Positions 27,829 through 37,059 of a DNA stretch of 64,000 bases are shown here, piece by piece; the first letter of the stretch is position 1; every line of letters begins with the position of its first letter. The notes below the pieces were generated by a model, which worked only from the letters and a program-made list of their open reading frames with translations, searched no databases and was not told the origin of the DNA. A program made the translations under genes and the position numbers. Origin of the DNA: Rhodobacteraceae bacterium Araon29 (lineage in GTDB: Bacteria; Pseudomonadota; Alphaproteobacteria; Rhodobacterales; Rhodobacteraceae); assembly GCA_039640505.1 (NCBI GenBank), contig CP046865.1:3439661-3503660 (forward strand), in the 5' to 3' direction.

Positions 27829-28985
27829 CAATTATGTCCAGTTTGATTTTTCTGCGGCAGCCTATCCTGAACAAGCTGCGCCCAGAATTTTGCCCCAATT
27901 GGGAGCAGAGCATCATTAAAATCATAGTCATTCGCATGAAGAGGTCGGCCAAAACGACCGCTTTGACCATTTCCCAAAAGTAAAAAGCACCCCGGCACTG
28001 CAGCACTAAAGTGGGCAAAATCTTCTGAAAAGCTCATCGGCTCTCGGTCGCCAATAGTTTCAAGGCCCAAGGCCCGTGAAACCTTTGTTGCGGCATCTGT
28101 AGGTCCATCAGAGTTTATCGTCTCAATAAATTCAGTTTTAAAACTCAGGTCTGACGAAACCCCATGTGCCACCGATGTACCCTCAACAATCTGCCGCATT
28201 AACTTTTCAATAATGCGGCGATCATCCGGCAGTCTTGCGCGAACATCACCTTTTAATTGCGCATATCCTGGCAACACATTGCGCTGACCATCCGTAAGAA
28301 ATTCGGTCACTGAAACAACAGCGCCAGCACCTGGGGCAAGTTTTCTTGAAACAATGGTTTGAAGCGCTTGCACTACCTCAGCACCCACAGTGATAGCATC
28401 ACGGCCTGCCTGCGGCATGGATGCATGTCCGCCCTGCCCTTCTATCGAAATTTCAAATAAGCTTTCACTTGAACAGATTAAACCTTTTCGAGTTGAAACC
28501 TGGCCCAATGGTGCCCCCGGTAAATTGTGAATTGCATATATTTCCTCGACAGGGAATTTTTCTAACACACCCTCATCAATCATGGCGCGCGCCCCTAACC
28601 CATGCTCTTCGTTTGGCTGGAAAATAAAAACCACCGTGCCGTCAAAATTGGGATCATCTGCCAATGTTTGCGCCGCGCCCAACAACATCGTCATATGCCC
28701 ATCATGTCCACAGGCATGCATCACGCCTGCATTTTGCGAGGGATAGTCGTGGTCACTGACTTCTTGTATGGGCAGCGCGTCCATATCCGCTCGTAGAGCG
28801 ATGGCACGATTGCCTTTGCCAGCTCTCAAGATGCCTACAATGCCAATGCCTTCATATACCTCTAGGCCCAAGTCTTTCAAAATACCTGAAATGCGCGTCT
28901 TGGTTCGGTGTTCATTGAAACCAAGCTCTGGAAACTGATGGAATTCCTGACGGAGCGCAATCAAGTTGTACGGTTCAGATACCAT
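27828..28985 (-). CDS. M20-family amidohydrolase (hippurate/N-acyl-amino acid hydrolase type)
   Basis: A 385-residue dinuclear metallohydrolase. Metal ligands are visible in MHACGHDGHMTMLLGA and the Glu-Glu pair in FQPNEEHGLGARAM, with a dimerisation domain near residues 175-290. Such enzymes cleave N-acyl or N-carbamoyl amino acids and related amides. It is the first gene of a two-gene leftward unit with the creatinase-like protein. Together with the convergent deaminase operon this suggests stepwise breakdown of an N-rich heterocycle or its amide products. Confidence 0.9.
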   Translation of the reverse strand: MVSEPYNLIALRQEFHQFPELGFNEHRTKTRISGILKDLGLEVYEGIGIVGILRAGKGNRAIALRADMDALPIQEVSDHDYPSQNAGVMHACGHDGHMTMLLGAAQTLADDPNFDGTVVFIFQPNEEHGLGARAMIDEGVLEKFPVEEIYAIHNLPGAPLGQVSTRKGLICSSESLFEISIEGQGGHASMPQAGRDAITVGAEVVQALQTIVSRKLAPGAGAVVSVTEFLTDGQRNVLPGYAQLKGDVRARLPDDRRIIEKLMRQIVEGTSVAHGVSSDLSFKTEFIETINSDGPTDAATKVSRALGLETIGDREPMSFSEDFAHFSAAVPGCFLLLGNGQSGRFGRPLHANDYDFNDALLPIGAKFWAQLVQDRLPQKNQTGHN

Positions 28986-29107
28986 CTGTGCCTCCTCATT
29001 ACATGCGTTTAGATTATCAATTCTTGCGGAAGCCAGTTGTCAAAAAACGTCATATCCTCTGTGAGTTTTCGCAGAGTAAATGATTTTCGCAAATAGGATT
29101 TTACGTT

Positions 29108-30082
29108 CTAGCCTTTCTGGGTTTGGCGATATTTCATGCGCTCATGTGCTTCCGCTGTACCATCATGAAAAGAGCCGAACCACTTATCCCACGGCATTTG
29201 AAGGTTGCCGTAGTTGACTTCAAAGTACCTATGGTGAAGTTGATGGTGAAACGTGCCTAAGGCAAGAGATTTTTCTTCCTTTACAAGTAGATTTTCAAAA
29301 CCTGTGTGGGACGTGGCCGCCGTGAGAGACTGGTGCTGCATATGAAAAAGTATATGCAAAGGGTGCGCAGGCACGACTAAGTGGATTAGAATGGAACTGA
29401 AAAATAAGAGATGCTCTAAAGGATGCATCGATAGCCCAGACCACGGTCCGACATTGATGTTTCGATGATGAAGACCATGCGCCAACTTGTAAAGCGGTGG
29501 CCAATGAAGCAGTCGGTGAATCCAGTAAAAATGAAAAGATATCCAAATTGGCGTTAATAGAAACAAAAGTGCAAACCAAATAGGATTATCAACCCATAAA
29601 AGAACAGGCGCCCATCCATTGGCCATAGCCCAGAACATCAGCACTTCATATGTGGTCCAGAAGAACACTCCACTCCCCAAAGACCAAAACATGTTATCCC
29701 GAACTTGACCACCCAATGAAAATTGCTTGCCAGATTTCATCAAAGGTCTAGGGTCGTATTTCAGCTTTTGGCCTTGCTTAGTGAAGGTATAAAAATATAG
29801 ATGCAAACCACCGGCCACCGCGCCCAAAAGCACAATATTTCGTATGTATATGATCGCAATCCACTCGAGCGAAAGGGTTTGGGCCTGCTCAAGGCTTGGT
29901 TGAAACCAGAAAAATGAAATACTTGCGATCGCAATAAGGATTAAGTTTTCAGTTATAAGAAACCAAGAATTCCATATCCATTTTAAAATTTCTTTAGGCC
30001 TTGGGGGCCAACTAAACAAAGGCGACACCTGGATTGGAACATTTGGGATATGATTCCATCCTTTGATTTTGGGATTTGGCAT
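29108..30082 (-). CDS. Sterol desaturase / fatty acid hydroxylase family membrane protein
   Basis: A 324-residue integral membrane di-iron protein. The eight-histidine pattern of the superfamily is seen in HFYWIHRLLH, LAHGLHHRN and FHHQLHHRYFE. Several hydrophobic helices cover residues 40-200. It would hydroxylate or desaturate a lipid. The ATG at 30082 (MPNPKIKGWN) is preferred to an upstream start that adds an unlikely leader. It is a single gene, so the substrate is unknown. The adenylate cyclase gene is divergent. Confidence 0.85.
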   Translation of the reverse strand: MPNPKIKGWNHIPNVPIQVSPLFSWPPRPKEILKWIWNSWFLITENLILIAIASISFFWFQPSLEQAQTLSLEWIAIIYIRNIVLLGAVAGGLHLYFYTFTKQGQKLKYDPRPLMKSGKQFSLGGQVRDNMFWSLGSGVFFWTTYEVLMFWAMANGWAPVLLWVDNPIWFALLFLLTPIWISFHFYWIHRLLHWPPLYKLAHGLHHRNINVGPWSGLSMHPLEHLLFFSSILIHLVVPAHPLHILFHMQHQSLTAATSHTGFENLLVKEEKSLALGTFHHQLHHRYFEVNYGNLQMPWDKWFGSFHDGTAEAHERMKYRQTQKG

Positions 30083-30391
30083 CGAATATACCTTTTTAAC
30101 AGTAGCACATGCATAAAAATACAAATTTTGAGCATATTGTACATAGCTTTGAGCTCTGCTCTAGCTTTTCAAGCTTATGGCATGAAAATGCCAACGCATT
30201 TGACCAAGTTTCATTGACCAACTTAATTCAAGGAAGGTTTGAATAGCCTCTAAATGACTAATGCTATAGCTAAAAGTTATAATCAGAAACCTGCGACCTT
30301 AAATTTCTTAAAAACTTTTTGTTATCTATGACGATGCAAGTTAGACTAAGTGTGTGTTAAAAATTTAAACTTCCGTTAATGAGTTAATCGT
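30083..30391. promoter_or_regulatory. Divergent intergenic region, hydroxylase / adenylate cyclase
   Basis: This AT-rich region of about 300 bases carries no gene that I can support. It should hold both divergent promoters. I see only a short repeated TTGACCAA near 30200 and 30214, too weak to call as an operator. Confidence 0.35.
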
Positions 30392-32161
30392 ATGCCAAGT
30401 GATAAAATTGTACGTAAGATCGCCGTTATTTTCGTAACTGACGCCGTAGGCTTCAGCAAAATGATGGCAAAAAACGAAGATCAAACCCTAAAAAGTCTTC
30501 GATTGTGTCGAGAAATCCTGGACAATCTATTCGAGGAACACGGAGGCAGAATATTTAACACTGCGGGAGACTCTGTTTTGGCCGAGTTCCAAAGTGCAGT
30601 ATCAGCCGTCATTTGCGCAACTGAGTTTCAAAAATTAATCAAAGAACGGAATGCCTCTGTTGAAGCTGATGCCCAAATGCGCTTTCGTGTCGGCTTGAAT
30701 ATGGGTGATGTTATTGTCGAGGGATCAAACCTATATGGGGATGGGGTTAATGTTGCCGCGCGGTTAGAGGCTCTGTGCCAACCTGAAGGCGTTTCTTTAT
30801 CCAAGTCCATTCATGATTTTGTAAGTCAAAAAGTTGATTTTACTTTCGCTGATCTAGGGGACCAAAAGGTCAAAAACACTGTTGTGCACGCTTTTGATAT
30901 AACGATGGAGGGTGTGGAAAGCAGATCAGCAGAAAAAGAAATCGAGAGCTCTTCAACAGATGAAAGTTCTCCTCCAACTATTGCTGTTCTTCCGTTTAAA
31001 AATATGAGTAATGACGAAGAGCAAGAGTATTTCGCAGATGGTGTGACTGAAGATATTATTGGAAATCTCTCGTCATGGAAATCTTTTCCCGTAATTTCCA
31101 GAAGCTCGTCGTTTAGCTTTAAAGGCATGGACCTTAAATACTCGGACATTGCAAAGCAATTAGGGGCTGACTACATTGTCGAAGGTAGCATTCGAAAAGG
31201 TGGTAACAAGGTTAGAATAACGGCAAGTTTGGTTGATACTAAAGATGGCCAGCAAGTTTGGTCGAAACGGTGGGATAGAAGCCTAGAAGATATTTTCGAA
31301 GTCCAAGACGAGGTTTCGCAAGAGGTAGCAGCCTTAATTGCACCTGCATTGAAAATGAAAGAGCAAGAGCGCGTTCAAGCCAAGCCCCGCGCATCATTTT
31401 CAGCCTGGGACAGCTATCTTAAGGCTCTTTCAATTTACAATCAAAAAAGAGGACAGGAATTTACCAATGAGGTCGCAGACTCCATTATGGAACTTTGTGA
31501 TAATGCGGTAGAAAAAGACCCTCAGCTTTGTGATGCCTATGTATTGAAGTGCCGTGTTGTTTACGGCCAAAAATTGTTTAACCCGTTATTTGGCTCAGAG
31601 CGTAAAGACAATGAAGCTCTTTTCCACGAATTGGCTGAAAAGTCATATTCCGTAGATCGGCACAATCCTGAAGCTGTCATCGCATACAGCCGTTCCTTTA
31701 ATCTTAAAAAAGATTATGCCCAAAGGATAAAATATGCAAAAGAGGCATTGGATTTGAATCCCAGTCATGCCGATACAAACTTCGATTATGGTTTGGCAAT
31801 TATTAATGATGGGCGCTATCAAGAAGCTGAGGCGTTTGTCCAAAGGGCTATCGAGTTAAATCCAATTGAACGTGCGGGGTATGAGGGGTTTTTTCCACTT
31901 CTCTATATGGCGATGCGCAACTCAGAAAAAGCCTTAAACTGGTGCGATATTCTGTGTGACCGGAACTTTCACAGCCGATACGACGGATTTAGAGCAAGTA
32001 TCTCAGCACATCTTGGAAATTTATCCGACGCAAGCGCCTATTTGGTAAAGTTTAGAAAGGCGCGACCAGAAATTGAAAGCCTAGAAGATTATCAAAAGGT
32101 GACGCCCAAAATTTGCGAGGACTATTTACTCGAAGGTTTTGCATTGATTTGGGATAAATGA
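30392..32161 (+). CDS. Class III adenylate/guanylate cyclase with TolB-like and TPR domains
   Basis: A 589-residue cytoplasmic protein. Residues 8-175 are a class III cyclase domain. Metal-binding aspartates lie in FVTDAVGFSKMM and NTAGDSVLAEF, and the transition-state Asn/Arg lie in YGDGVNVAARLEA. Residues about 195-320 are a TolB/FlgO-like domain beginning IAVLPFKNMSNDEEQEYF. The rest is TPR-like helical repeats (for example KYAKEALDLNPSHADTNFDY). This architecture is abundant in rhizobial and roseobacter genomes. It likely makes cAMP in response to an unknown cue. The ATG at 30392 fits the domain start. Confidence 0.88.
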   Translation: MPSDKIVRKIAVIFVTDAVGFSKMMAKNEDQTLKSLRLCREILDNLFEEHGGRIFNTAGDSVLAEFQSAVSAVICATEFQKLIKERNASVEADAQMRFRVGLNMGDVIVEGSNLYGDGVNVAARLEALCQPEGVSLSKSIHDFVSQKVDFTFADLGDQKVKNTVVHAFDITMEGVESRSAEKEIESSSTDESSPPTIAVLPFKNMSNDEEQEYFADGVTEDIIGNLSSWKSFPVISRSSSFSFKGMDLKYSDIAKQLGADYIVEGSIRKGGNKVRITASLVDTKDGQQVWSKRWDRSLEDIFEVQDEVSQEVAALIAPALKMKEQERVQAKPRASFSAWDSYLKALSIYNQKRGQEFTNEVADSIMELCDNAVEKDPQLCDAYVLKCRVVYGQKLFNPLFGSERKDNEALFHELAEKSYSVDRHNPEAVIAYSRSFNLKKDYAQRIKYAKEALDLNPSHADTNFDYGLAIINDGRYQEAEAFVQRAIELNPIERAGYEGFFPLLYMAMRNSEKALNWCDILCDRNFHSRYDGFRASISAHLGNLSDASAYLVKFRKARPEIESLEDYQKVTPKICEDYLLEGFALIWDK

Positions 32162-32271
32162 GTTAAGTGGACTAATTTTTGATAAAGGGGACGAGTTCCT
32201 ACTTTATTTACATCTATTTTGGTAAACTATTTAGCTCTTCTGCCGTTTAACTTGCAGAGGAGACGTTAAGT

Positions 32272-32442
32272 ATGACCGACAGTGAAGTTATTCAGATTAT
32301 CTGGGGCAACCCAGAGCTCCAATCCCAGTTTGAAATTGACCCCTATGGTCTTTCACAAAGGCAACTTATCATTTTACAATTGCATGAGAAATTTAAGTTC
32401 ATCTCGTCAAGACCTGATATCAAACGACCACAGAGCGTTTAA
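32272..32442 (+). CDS. Small 56-residue protein of unknown function
   Basis: A short frame beginning MTDSEVIQIIWGNPELQSQF has a strong GAGGAG ribosome-binding site ten bases upstream of the ATG. It is hydrophilic, with a helical central part (GLSQRQLIILQLHEK) and a basic tail. It lies 110 bases after the cyclase gene and converges on the GntR gene. I do not recognise it, but the ribosome-binding site and protein-like composition support translation. Confidence 0.55.
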   Translation: MTDSEVIQIIWGNPELQSQFEIDPYGLSQRQLIILQLHEKFKFISSRPDIKRPQSV

Positions 32443-32516
32443 TCCTGAGCAGATTTAGCCCTAGTTCTCGACATATATATTTCTAGGCCAGCTTTTTGCT
32501 GAGTGGATTACACAGT

Positions 32517-33239
32517 TTATTTCAATGAAACTGAATAGTGTATTTGGGATGTAAGATAAAAGCTGAACCGAAGTTCAACGACCTTACCGACAATGTCGAA
32601 TGCCCTTCGCTCAACCTCCAATACGGGGGTGCCTTCAGACACAGCGAGCATCTTTGCGATTGAGGATGTTGCTTGTAATGCTCTTAATTGCTCATCAGCA
32701 CGCACAATAGTGACCCCATAACTGCGTTGATAAAGTGGGTATAGAGCATTTGGCAGTGGGCTGCGTTCTTTTAAGCCTGGAAAAAGATCGGCAGTTAGCA
32801 CAGAGGTTTCATAACAAACTGGCGTTTCTTTGATGCACCTTACTCGAGTAATTTCAAACACTGCGCTGCGGGCTTCCAACCCCAAGACTTGTGCCTCTTT
32901 GGCGTTTGCCGCCCGTCTTCTAACCGTTTCAGAAAGCGGCTGGGGGATTGCCTGTGATCCATCTTGATGCCGCAAACGGAAAAAATGAAACAATGATGTT
33001 TCCGGAGTGGTAGTCGCAACAAAAGTCCCTTTTCCCTGATGCCGTTCAACTAGACCAGATTGTTCAAGCTTGCTTAGAGCTTTTCGAGCAGTTCCTTGGC
33101 TCACGCTATAGTGTGCGGCCAGATCAAATTCGCTTGGCAACATCGCACCCGGCGCCAGATCCCCTGACACAATGCGCGCCATAACTGCATCATGTACCCG
33201 CTGGTAAAGCGGTAAGGCTTGTTCGGATAAACTGCTCAT
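32517..33239 (-). CDS. GntR/HutC-family regulator, divergent from suyAB
   Basis: A 240-residue protein. The N-terminal winged helix includes ALPLYQRVHDAVMARIVSGDL, LPSEFDLAAHYSVSQGTARKAL and the wing VERHQGKGTFVATTT. The C-terminal UTRA effector-binding domain (residues 95-235) ends in VVELRFSFYLTSQ. HutC-type regulators bind a small pathway metabolite. Divergent placement next to sulfolactate sulfo-lyase genes makes it the likely local regulator, responding perhaps to sulfolactate; that is inference. Confidence 0.88.
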   Translation of the reverse strand: MSSLSEQALPLYQRVHDAVMARIVSGDLAPGAMLPSEFDLAAHYSVSQGTARKALSKLEQSGLVERHQGKGTFVATTTPETSLFHFFRLRHQDGSQAIPQPLSETVRRRAANAKEAQVLGLEARSAVFEITRVRCIKETPVCYETSVLTADLFPGLKERSPLPNALYPLYQRSYGVTIVRADEQLRALQATSSIAKMLAVSEGTPVLEVERRAFDIVGKVVELRFSFYLTSQIHYSVSLK

Positions 33240-33305
33240 TCGACCCCTTTTTTAATGAATATGATACATAAAATTGACTGACCTTCAAGAATTCAATCCA
33301 TTAGG

Positions 33306-33317
33306 TCTTGTATAAGA
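33306..33317. promoter_or_regulatory. Candidate operator between the GntR gene and suyA
   Basis: An imperfect palindrome, TCTTGTATAAGA (one mismatch), lies in the 137-base divergent region. GntR/HutC proteins bind short AT-rich palindromes near their own promoters. No second copy was found by eye, so this is a weak call. Confidence 0.3.
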
Positions 33318-33376
33318 ATAGATCAGTGTGATATCAATAGATGTTAATTAATCAAAATATGTCAAGGAGTGATATT

Positions 33377-33664
33377 TTGGCAATTCCTCAACTGTTGGTT
33401 CATGACCACAAAGACAATGTAGGTGTCGTAGTCGTTGAAGGTCTGACGGCTGGAACAGAAATGTTATGTGTGATTACGCATGATAATTCCGACTTTAAGC
33501 TTACCGCAAATGCAGACATTCCAATTGGGCACAAAGTTGCACTTAAGCCCTTGAAAGAGGGCGATACTGTTTTCAAATACGGTGAAGATATCGGAAAAAT
33601 GGTCGGGTCTGCTGATGTCGGCGATCATTTACATACCCACAACTGCAAAACAAAACGGTGGTAG
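33377..33664 (+). CDS. suyA: (2R)-sulfolactate sulfo-lyase, small subunit
   Basis: A 95-residue SAF-domain protein (UxaA N-terminal family). The sequence [20 protein letters not shown] and the ending [10 protein letters not shown] are what I recall for SuyA rather than the altronate dehydratase small domain. SuyAB cleaves (R)-3-sulfolactate to pyruvate and sulfite; the small subunit is reported at about 8-10 kDa. The start is a TTG at 33377, because AAGGAG at 33364-33369 is seven bases upstream. Upstream ATG codons at 33341 and 33359 lie before or inside that site. suyB starts five bases after its stop. Confidence 0.83.
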   Translation: MAIPQLLVHDHKDNVGVVVVEGLTAGTEMLCVITHDNSDFKLTANADIPIGHKVALKPLKEGDTVFKYGEDIGKMVGSADVGDHLHTHNCKTKRW

Positions 33665-33669
33665 CTCCA

Positions 33670-34851
33670 ATGGCACTAGATTTTTCTAATCAATCAATTA
33701 ATGCATGGCGCCGCGAAAATGGCCGCGTCGGTGTTCGGAACCACGTTGTGATTCTTCCAGTGGATGACATTTCTAATGCAGCCTGTGAAGCTGTTGCAAA
33801 TAATGTCAAAGGAACAATGGCCCTTCCACATGCTTATGGGCGCTTGCAGTTTGGTGAAGATCTTGACCTGCATTTTCGCACCATGATTGGGACTGGCGCA
33901 AACCCAAATGTTGCTGCTGTTATTGTCATTGGTATTGAACCCGAATGGACCAAGGTTATCGTCGATGGGATCGCCAAAACCGGCAAGCCTGTTGAAGGGT
34001 TTTCAATCGAACAAAAGGGCGATTTCGAAACCATCCGTCAAGCCAGTTGGAAGGCCAAGGAATTCGTTCATTGGGCGTCTGAACTTCAAAAAGAAGCCTG
34101 CGGCCTGTCTGAGCTTTGGGTATCCACGAAATGTGGTGAAAGCGATACCACAACCGGTCTGTCGTCCTGCCCAACTGTTGGAAATATGTATGATAAGCTT
34201 CTTCCACATGGGCTTTATGGCTGCTTTGGGGAAACATCTGAAATCACCGGCGCTGAGCATATTTGCGAAAAGCGGGCTGCAAATCCTGAGGCCGCTGCTA
34301 AGTTTCGGAAAATCTGGCAGGCGTATCAGGACGATGTTATTTTCGCGCATCAAACAGATGATCTGTCTGATAGCCAACCTACCAAAGGAAATATACTTGG
34401 TGGCTTGACGACAATCGAAGAAAAAGCTTTGGGAAATCTTGAAAAAATTGGACGCACATCGACCTATATTGATGCGATGGGACCAGCAGAAGCACCCGAA
34501 AAAGGCCCTGGTCTGTACTTTATGGACAGCTCGTCAGCAGCAGCAGAGTGCGTTACGCTCATGGCGGCAGGTGGCTATGTGATTCACACCTTCCCCACAG
34601 GTCAGGGCAATGTGGTTGGCAATCCAATCGTTCCTGTTATCAAGATATCTGGCAACCCGCGCACCCTGCGCACTATGGCGGAGCATATTGATGTCGATGT
34701 CACCGGCGTTTTGACCCGTGAAATGACTATTGACCAAGCAGGTGATAGCTTAATCGATATGATCCAGCGGACTGCAAATGGACGGTATACAGCGGCGGAA
34801 GCTCTAGGCCATCGGGAGTTTTCAATGACAAAACTCTATCGTTCAGCATAA
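33670..34851 (+). CDS. suyB: (2R)-sulfolactate sulfo-lyase, large subunit
   Basis: A 393-residue UxaA C-terminal family protein. The N-terminus [20 protein letters not shown], the Cys motif [13 protein letters not shown] and [25 protein letters not shown] agree with SuyB as I remember it. The family also contains altronate and galactarate dehydratases, which this resembles less, and no uronate genes are nearby. Desulfonation yields pyruvate and sulfite. A GTG at 33658 is in frame, but the ATG at 33670 just after the suyA stop, with GGTGG upstream, is the better start. A strong terminator follows. Confidence 0.83.
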   Translation: MALDFSNQSINAWRRENGRVGVRNHVVILPVDDISNAACEAVANNVKGTMALPHAYGRLQFGEDLDLHFRTMIGTGANPNVAAVIVIGIEPEWTKVIVDGIAKTGKPVEGFSIEQKGDFETIRQASWKAKEFVHWASELQKEACGLSELWVSTKCGESDTTTGLSSCPTVGNMYDKLLPHGLYGCFGETSEITGAEHICEKRAANPEAAAKFRKIWQAYQDDVIFAHQTDDLSDSQPTKGNILGGLTTIEEKALGNLEKIGRTSTYIDAMGPAEAPEKGPGLYFMDSSSAAAECVTLMAAGGYVIHTFPTGQGNVVGNPIVPVIKISGNPRTLRTMAEHIDVDVTGVLTREMTIDQAGDSLIDMIQRTANGRYTAAEALGHREFSMTKLYRSA

Positions 34852-34884
34852 AGTTAACTTGGCTTAAAAAATTTACGGCTTTAT

Positions 34885-34913
34885 CCCAGCGCTTTTGCGC
34901 TGGGTTATTTTTT
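34885..34913 (+). terminator. Rho-independent terminator after suyB
   Basis: A perfect eight-base stem (CCCAGCGC with GCGCTGGG) has a TTTT loop and is followed by TTATTTTTT. It ends the suyAB transcript and lies just before the convergent FCD-type regulator gene; it may serve that gene's transcript too. Confidence 0.9.
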
Positions 34914-34924
34914 GGAAATCTGTT

Positions 34925-35578
34925 TCACATCGAAGCAAGCGCGTGCTCAACACCTTTGCGTATGTGCCCTTCTAATGCATTGACAGCTTTGCCGGCATCG
35001 CGTGCGAGGGCAGCCTCAAAGACGGTTTTGTGTTCGGCAACTGCCTCTTCGCCTCTGTATGTAAGCACAAGCATCTGGTAACGAAGATACTTATCATAGA
35101 TTGTGGCGTGTAAACTTAGAAGGTTTCGGGAATTACACGCCTGAATAAGTGCTTGGTGAAACTCCCAATCATAACGCTTCCAAGTTTCTTTTTCGGAATC
35201 ATCTCCCGAGAGCATGCGCTTTTCCATTATGTGTAACTTGTGGTGGGCCGCCACCAAATTGCCTTCCCAATCAGCGTCGCCGTTTTGTACAGAAGCGGCA
35301 AGCGCATGGCATTCAAGCAAAATCCTCAGGTTGGTAATTTCGATCAAGTCCTCGCGTGACACTTGAGTTACAAAAAACCCACGCTGTTCTTCGGCGTCTA
35401 CAAAGCCTTCACTTGCCAATCTATTTAGGGTTTCACGCAGCGTCGAGACGCTAGCAGAATATCGTCCTTTTAAAGCATCAAGTTTAAGCTTTACACCAGG
35501 AGCGAGCTCTCCAAAAATAATATCTTTTTTGATTTTTTCAAAAGTTGAAGTACCGACTGTATTTTGAGGTTTGCCCAT
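34925..35578 (-). CDS. GntR/FadR-family (FCD) regulator of the adjacent catabolic island
   Basis: A 217-residue protein. The N-terminal winged helix includes IKKDIIFGELAPGVKLKLDALK and ASVSTLRETLNRLASEGFV. A helical FCD effector domain (residues 80-215) holds the likely metal ligands in WEFHQALIQACNS and the C-terminal His residues (EHKTVF, LEGHIRKG). FCD regulators usually sense organic acids. A GTG at 35590 is in frame, but AGGTGA eight bases upstream favours the ATG at 35578. It is divergent from the Gfo/Idh-TRAP genes, so it probably controls them. Confidence 0.88.
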   Translation of the reverse strand: MGKPQNTVGTSTFEKIKKDIIFGELAPGVKLKLDALKGRYSASVSTLRETLNRLASEGFVDAEEQRGFFVTQVSREDLIEITNLRILLECHALAASVQNGDADWEGNLVAAHHKLHIMEKRMLSGDDSEKETWKRYDWEFHQALIQACNSRNLLSLHATIYDKYLRYQMLVLTYRGEEAVAEHKTVFEAALARDAGKAVNALEGHIRKGVEHALASM

Positions 35579-35792
35579 GGAGAATATCACCTGACATTTT
35601 TATAGTTTACAAAAAAATACAATTTTATCAGAGATATTTCAAGACATTGCTTTATAGGGTAAAAATTAAAACGCCATATATTATTGTCAATCTCATTTTT
35701 TCCAGTTAGCCTAGGCCTTCAGAGTTATCAATCAGATTCTGGCAGTGGCGCCCGGAGATCAAAACAGAAAGCTAATGGTGGGATTCAAGTTA

Positions 35793-36905
35793 ATGGCTAA
35801 AGTCACGGCATCAAAAGAAAATACCGCCAAAATTGGTGTCAATACAAGCACACGCTTAGCCATCGTTGGTATCGGGCTTGTGGGAAAGCGTCATGCAGAC
35901 GCGATTAACCAGCTTAGTCAAACTAGTCTATCCGCTATAGTGGATCCAAACCTTGAAGGAAAAAATTACGCCGTTTCCCATAACATACCTTGGTATGAGA
36001 CACTCTCTGACATGCTTGCAAACGAAATGCCAGACGGCGTGATATTGGCCACTCCGACGCCACTTCATGTCGAGCAAGGTTTGGAATGTATCAAAAAGGG
36101 GCTTCCAGTCTTGATTGAGAAACCACTTGCCAATTCAGCCTTTGAAGCCAAAGAACTGGTTGGCTTGTCAGAAGAATTAGGCGTCCCGCTGGTAGTAGGT
36201 CATCATCGACGCCACAACCCACTTATCCAAAAAGCAAGTGAGGTTATCAAGAGCGGGCAAATTGGGAAAATTCGCGCGGTCCATATGCAGTGCTGGTTTT
36301 ATAAACCTGACCATTATTTTGATGTTGCACCTTGGAGGAAGCTAAAAGGCGCTGGTCCTATATCGGTCAATCTGGTTCATGATGTAGACTTAATGCGCCA
36401 CCTCTGTGGAGAAATTGTGAGCGTCCAAGCAGAAGCCACACCCTCAACCCGAGGCTTCGAAAATGAAGATGTAGCAGCAGCCGTCCTTCGCTTTGAAAGT
36501 GGAGCCATTGGAACAATCACTGTTTCCGATTCTATATCATCTCCCTGGAGTTGGGAAATGACGTCTCAGGAATATCCGATCTATCCATCCACCTCTGAAA
36601 GCTCCTATTACATCGGAGGAACACTAGGCTCTCTTTCGGTACCTGATTTGATGCTTTGGACCCACCAAGAAAAACCAGATTGGTGGACGCCCATTTCCGG
36701 AGAAACTTTGTCGCGACAGGTATCTGACCCTCTAATTAACCAAATTAACCACTTTGCCAACGTAATAGCTGGGAATGAAGAGCCACTTGTTAGCGGCCGC
36801 GAAGGATTACGAACATTGCAAGTTATCGAAGCAATCCAAATTGCTGCTGAAAAAAAAGCAGGTGTTCAGGTAAATGATTTATTCGAAGCCAACCCCATTA
36901 GCTAA
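35793..36905 (+). CDS. Gfo/Idh/MocA-family oxidoreductase (first of three)
   Basis: About 370 residues. The NAD(P)-binding Rossmann fold begins RLAIVGIGLVGKRHADAIN, and the family EKP motif is in GLPVLIEKPLANS. The catalytic-region His is likely in ISVNLVHDVDLMRHL. These enzymes oxidise hydroxyls of sugars, cyclitols or related ring acids. The frame opens at GTG 35745 with in-frame ATGs at 35775 and 35793; GGTGGGA nine bases upstream favours 35793. It is the first gene rightward from the FCD regulator and sits 154 bases before the TRAP binding protein. Confidence 0.87.
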   Translation: MAKVTASKENTAKIGVNTSTRLAIVGIGLVGKRHADAINQLSQTSLSAIVDPNLEGKNYAVSHNIPWYETLSDMLANEMPDGVILATPTPLHVEQGLECIKKGLPVLIEKPLANSAFEAKELVGLSEELGVPLVVGHHRRHNPLIQKASEVIKSGQIGKIRAVHMQCWFYKPDHYFDVAPWRKLKGAGPISVNLVHDVDLMRHLCGEIVSVQAEATPSTRGFENEDVAAAVLRFESGAIGTITVSDSISSPWSWEMTSQEYPIYPSTSESSYYIGGTLGSLSVPDLMLWTHQEKPDWWTPISGETLSRQVSDPLINQINHFANVIAGNEEPLVSGREGLRTLQVIEAIQIAAEKKAGVQVNDLFEANPIS

Positions 36906-36930
36906 GAGGTTGGAAAGCATGTCCTAATCA

Positions 36931-36947
36931 TATCGGTTTTACCGATA
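36931..36947. promoter_or_regulatory. Inverted repeat upstream of the TRAP operon
   Basis: A perfect seven-base inverted repeat, TATCGGT-TTT-ACCGATA, sits in the 154-base gap before dctP. It is not followed by a U-run, so it is more likely an operator than a terminator. A partial copy (CCGATATTTTC) follows about 16 bases later. The FCD regulator is the obvious candidate ligand. Confidence 0.45.
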
Positions 36948-37059
36948 TAACAATTAATCTCCGATATTTTCATTAACATATTGCAATTTTAAAAAAATAA
37001 TGTCACTACTGACTCGGACCTTTTCGCTATGTCCAATTTTTCACGGGAGGACTCAATCA

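Noticed and set aside
33377-34851. Altronate dehydratase (UxaA) split into two genes
   Set aside because: The family is the same, but the ending KTKRW of the small subunit and [11 protein letters not shown] of the large one fit SuyAB as I remember them. No uronate isomerase, mannonate or altronate genes accompany it, whereas hpsN is in the same window.
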